Shown: piece by piece, positions 32,765 through 33,273 of the stretch
Numbering within the stretch: position 1 is the stretch's first letter
Layout of the letters: the number at the start of each line of letters is the position of its first letter
Assembly: GCA_023269585.1 (NCBI GenBank)
Contig: JAHFTC010000039.1
Coordinates: 1 to 33,273, forward strand
From: Opitutaceae bacterium
GTDB taxonomy: Bacteria > Verrucomicrobiota > Verrucomicrobiia > Opitutales > Opitutaceae
DNA: 33,273 nucleotides
Direction: 5' to 3'
The notes under the pieces: generated by a model
Seen by the model: the letters and a program-made list of their open reading frames with translations, nothing else
Database searches by the model: none
What the model was told of the DNA's origin: nothing
Translations under genes and position numbers: made by a program

Positions 32765-33273
32765 ATGTCACCCCGCTGCCTCCTCCCCTTGCTCGCCCTC
32801 GCCACCCTGCCGGCCCTGCGCGCCACCGAACCACCCCTGGCCGAGGTCATCCGCGACGACTTCGCCTTCGCCGCCGCCCAATACTCGACGATGCTCACCC
32901 GCCTCCAGGGCGACCCCCTGCTGCCGCGCACCGCCGCGGCCGGCAAGGTCGTGACGGTGCCGCCCGAGGACTGGACCAGCGGTTTCTTCCCGGGTTCGCT
33001 CTGGTTCCTCCACGAGTTCACCGGCGAGGCAAAGTGGAAAGCCGCGGCTGAGGACTTCACCGGCCGCCTGGAACGCATCCGGCACTACACCGGCAACCAC
33101 GACATCGGCTTCATGCTCGGCTGCAGCTACGGCCAGGGCCTGCGGCTCACCGGCCGCGCCGACTACCGCGCCGTCCTCCTCGATGGCACCCAGGCGCTCG
33201 CCACCCGCTACCGCCCCGAGGTCGGCCTCATCCGGTCCTGGGACTTCGGCGACTGGAAATACCCCGTCATCAT
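32765..33273 (+). CDS. GH88-like unsaturated glucuronyl hydrolase, 5' part, cut by the window end
   Basis: The first 169 residues of an exported glycoside hydrolase whose frame stays open to the window end. Signal peptide [20 protein letters not shown]. Conserved GH88 features are [18 protein letters not shown] (~residues 70-87), the catalytic-type aspartate D113 in [17 protein letters not shown] (~121-130), and [14 protein letters not shown] at the break. GH88 enzymes remove unsaturated uronic acids left by polysaccharide lyases, and this fits a genome with secreted carbohydrate-active enzymes such as the beta-helix/SGNH protein nearby. It is divergent from pfkA, with a 184-bp gap. Missing C-terminus. 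Confidence 0.85.
   Translation, partial: MSPRCLLPLLALATLPALRATEPPLAEVIRDDFAFAAAQYSTMLTRLQGDPLLPRTAAAGKVVTVPPEDWTSGFFPGSLWFLHEFTGEAKWKAAAEDFTGRLERIRHYTGNHDIGFMLGCSYGQGLRLTGRADYRAVLLDGTQALATRYRPEVGLIRSWDFGDWKYPVI

Noticed and set aside
28405..33051. Open + frame of 1548 codons
   Set aside because: It is antisense to the beta-helix/SGNH and pfkA genes, which have clear catalytic motifs; the + frame is an artefact of GC-rich codon use.

Overview
The window looks like a high-GC member of the Verrucomicrobiota, most likely Opitutaceae-like. The evidence is a fused lpxC-fabZ followed by lpxA, two exported proteins with nearly identical PEP-CTERM tails, a secreted protein ending in a DPDGDGISNLLEYAFG-type segment, a GH88-type hydrolase and a large GC-rich polysaccharide operon. 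This is inferred from gene content; no rRNA or universal marker other than efp is present.

Positions 1-~4120 are an integron-type gene cassette array read left to right. Short, mostly unrecognised genes on the + strand (membrane protein, GNAT acetyltransferase, two unknowns, a 48-aa peptide, DUF2750, TIGR04076) are separated by ~90-bp imperfect palindromes with attC anatomy: an R'' box ending in AAC, an L'' arm with one unpaired A, an L' arm, and an R' box starting GTT. No integrase is in the window; cassette polarity places it, if present, to the left. Two attC sites are split inside R'' by nearly identical 316-bp minus-strand elements with the two ends of a group II intron (5' GTGTGCCC, domain V and VI hairpins, bulged A, 3' GAT) but almost no domains I-III and only a short reverse-transcriptase tail. 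A third copy runs off the left edge. These look like miniature attC-targeting group II introns and are the most interesting feature here.

Positions 4375-8322 encode a secreted metzincin-type metalloprotease with Ig-like and RCC1-like repeats. Positions 8323-8841 hold a repeat block (two 78-bp direct repeats around a CCACCGTCCA-type minisatellite).

Positions 8842-18017 form a tightly coupled surface-polysaccharide operon: four intact GT4-type glycosyltransferases, a Wzy/O-antigen-ligase-like membrane protein, a WcaF-like acetyltransferase, a fifth GT4 gene interrupted by one in-frame TGA, and a GT61-type transferase. Four junctions are ATGA or GTGA overlaps. A strong terminator follows.

Positions 18560-25102 carry a subtilisin-like protein with two discoidin-like domains, a convergent PEP-CTERM/DUF4114-like gene, a GT2 transferase, a second PEP-CTERM protein, a DUF971 protein and hisI. 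Positions 25312-27475 (minus) carry lpxA and the lpxC-fabZ fusion, divergent from efp (27651-28205). The right end holds a beta-helix/SGNH-hydrolase fusion and a phosphofructokinase (both minus), and the start of a GH88-like hydrolase (+) cut by the window edge.
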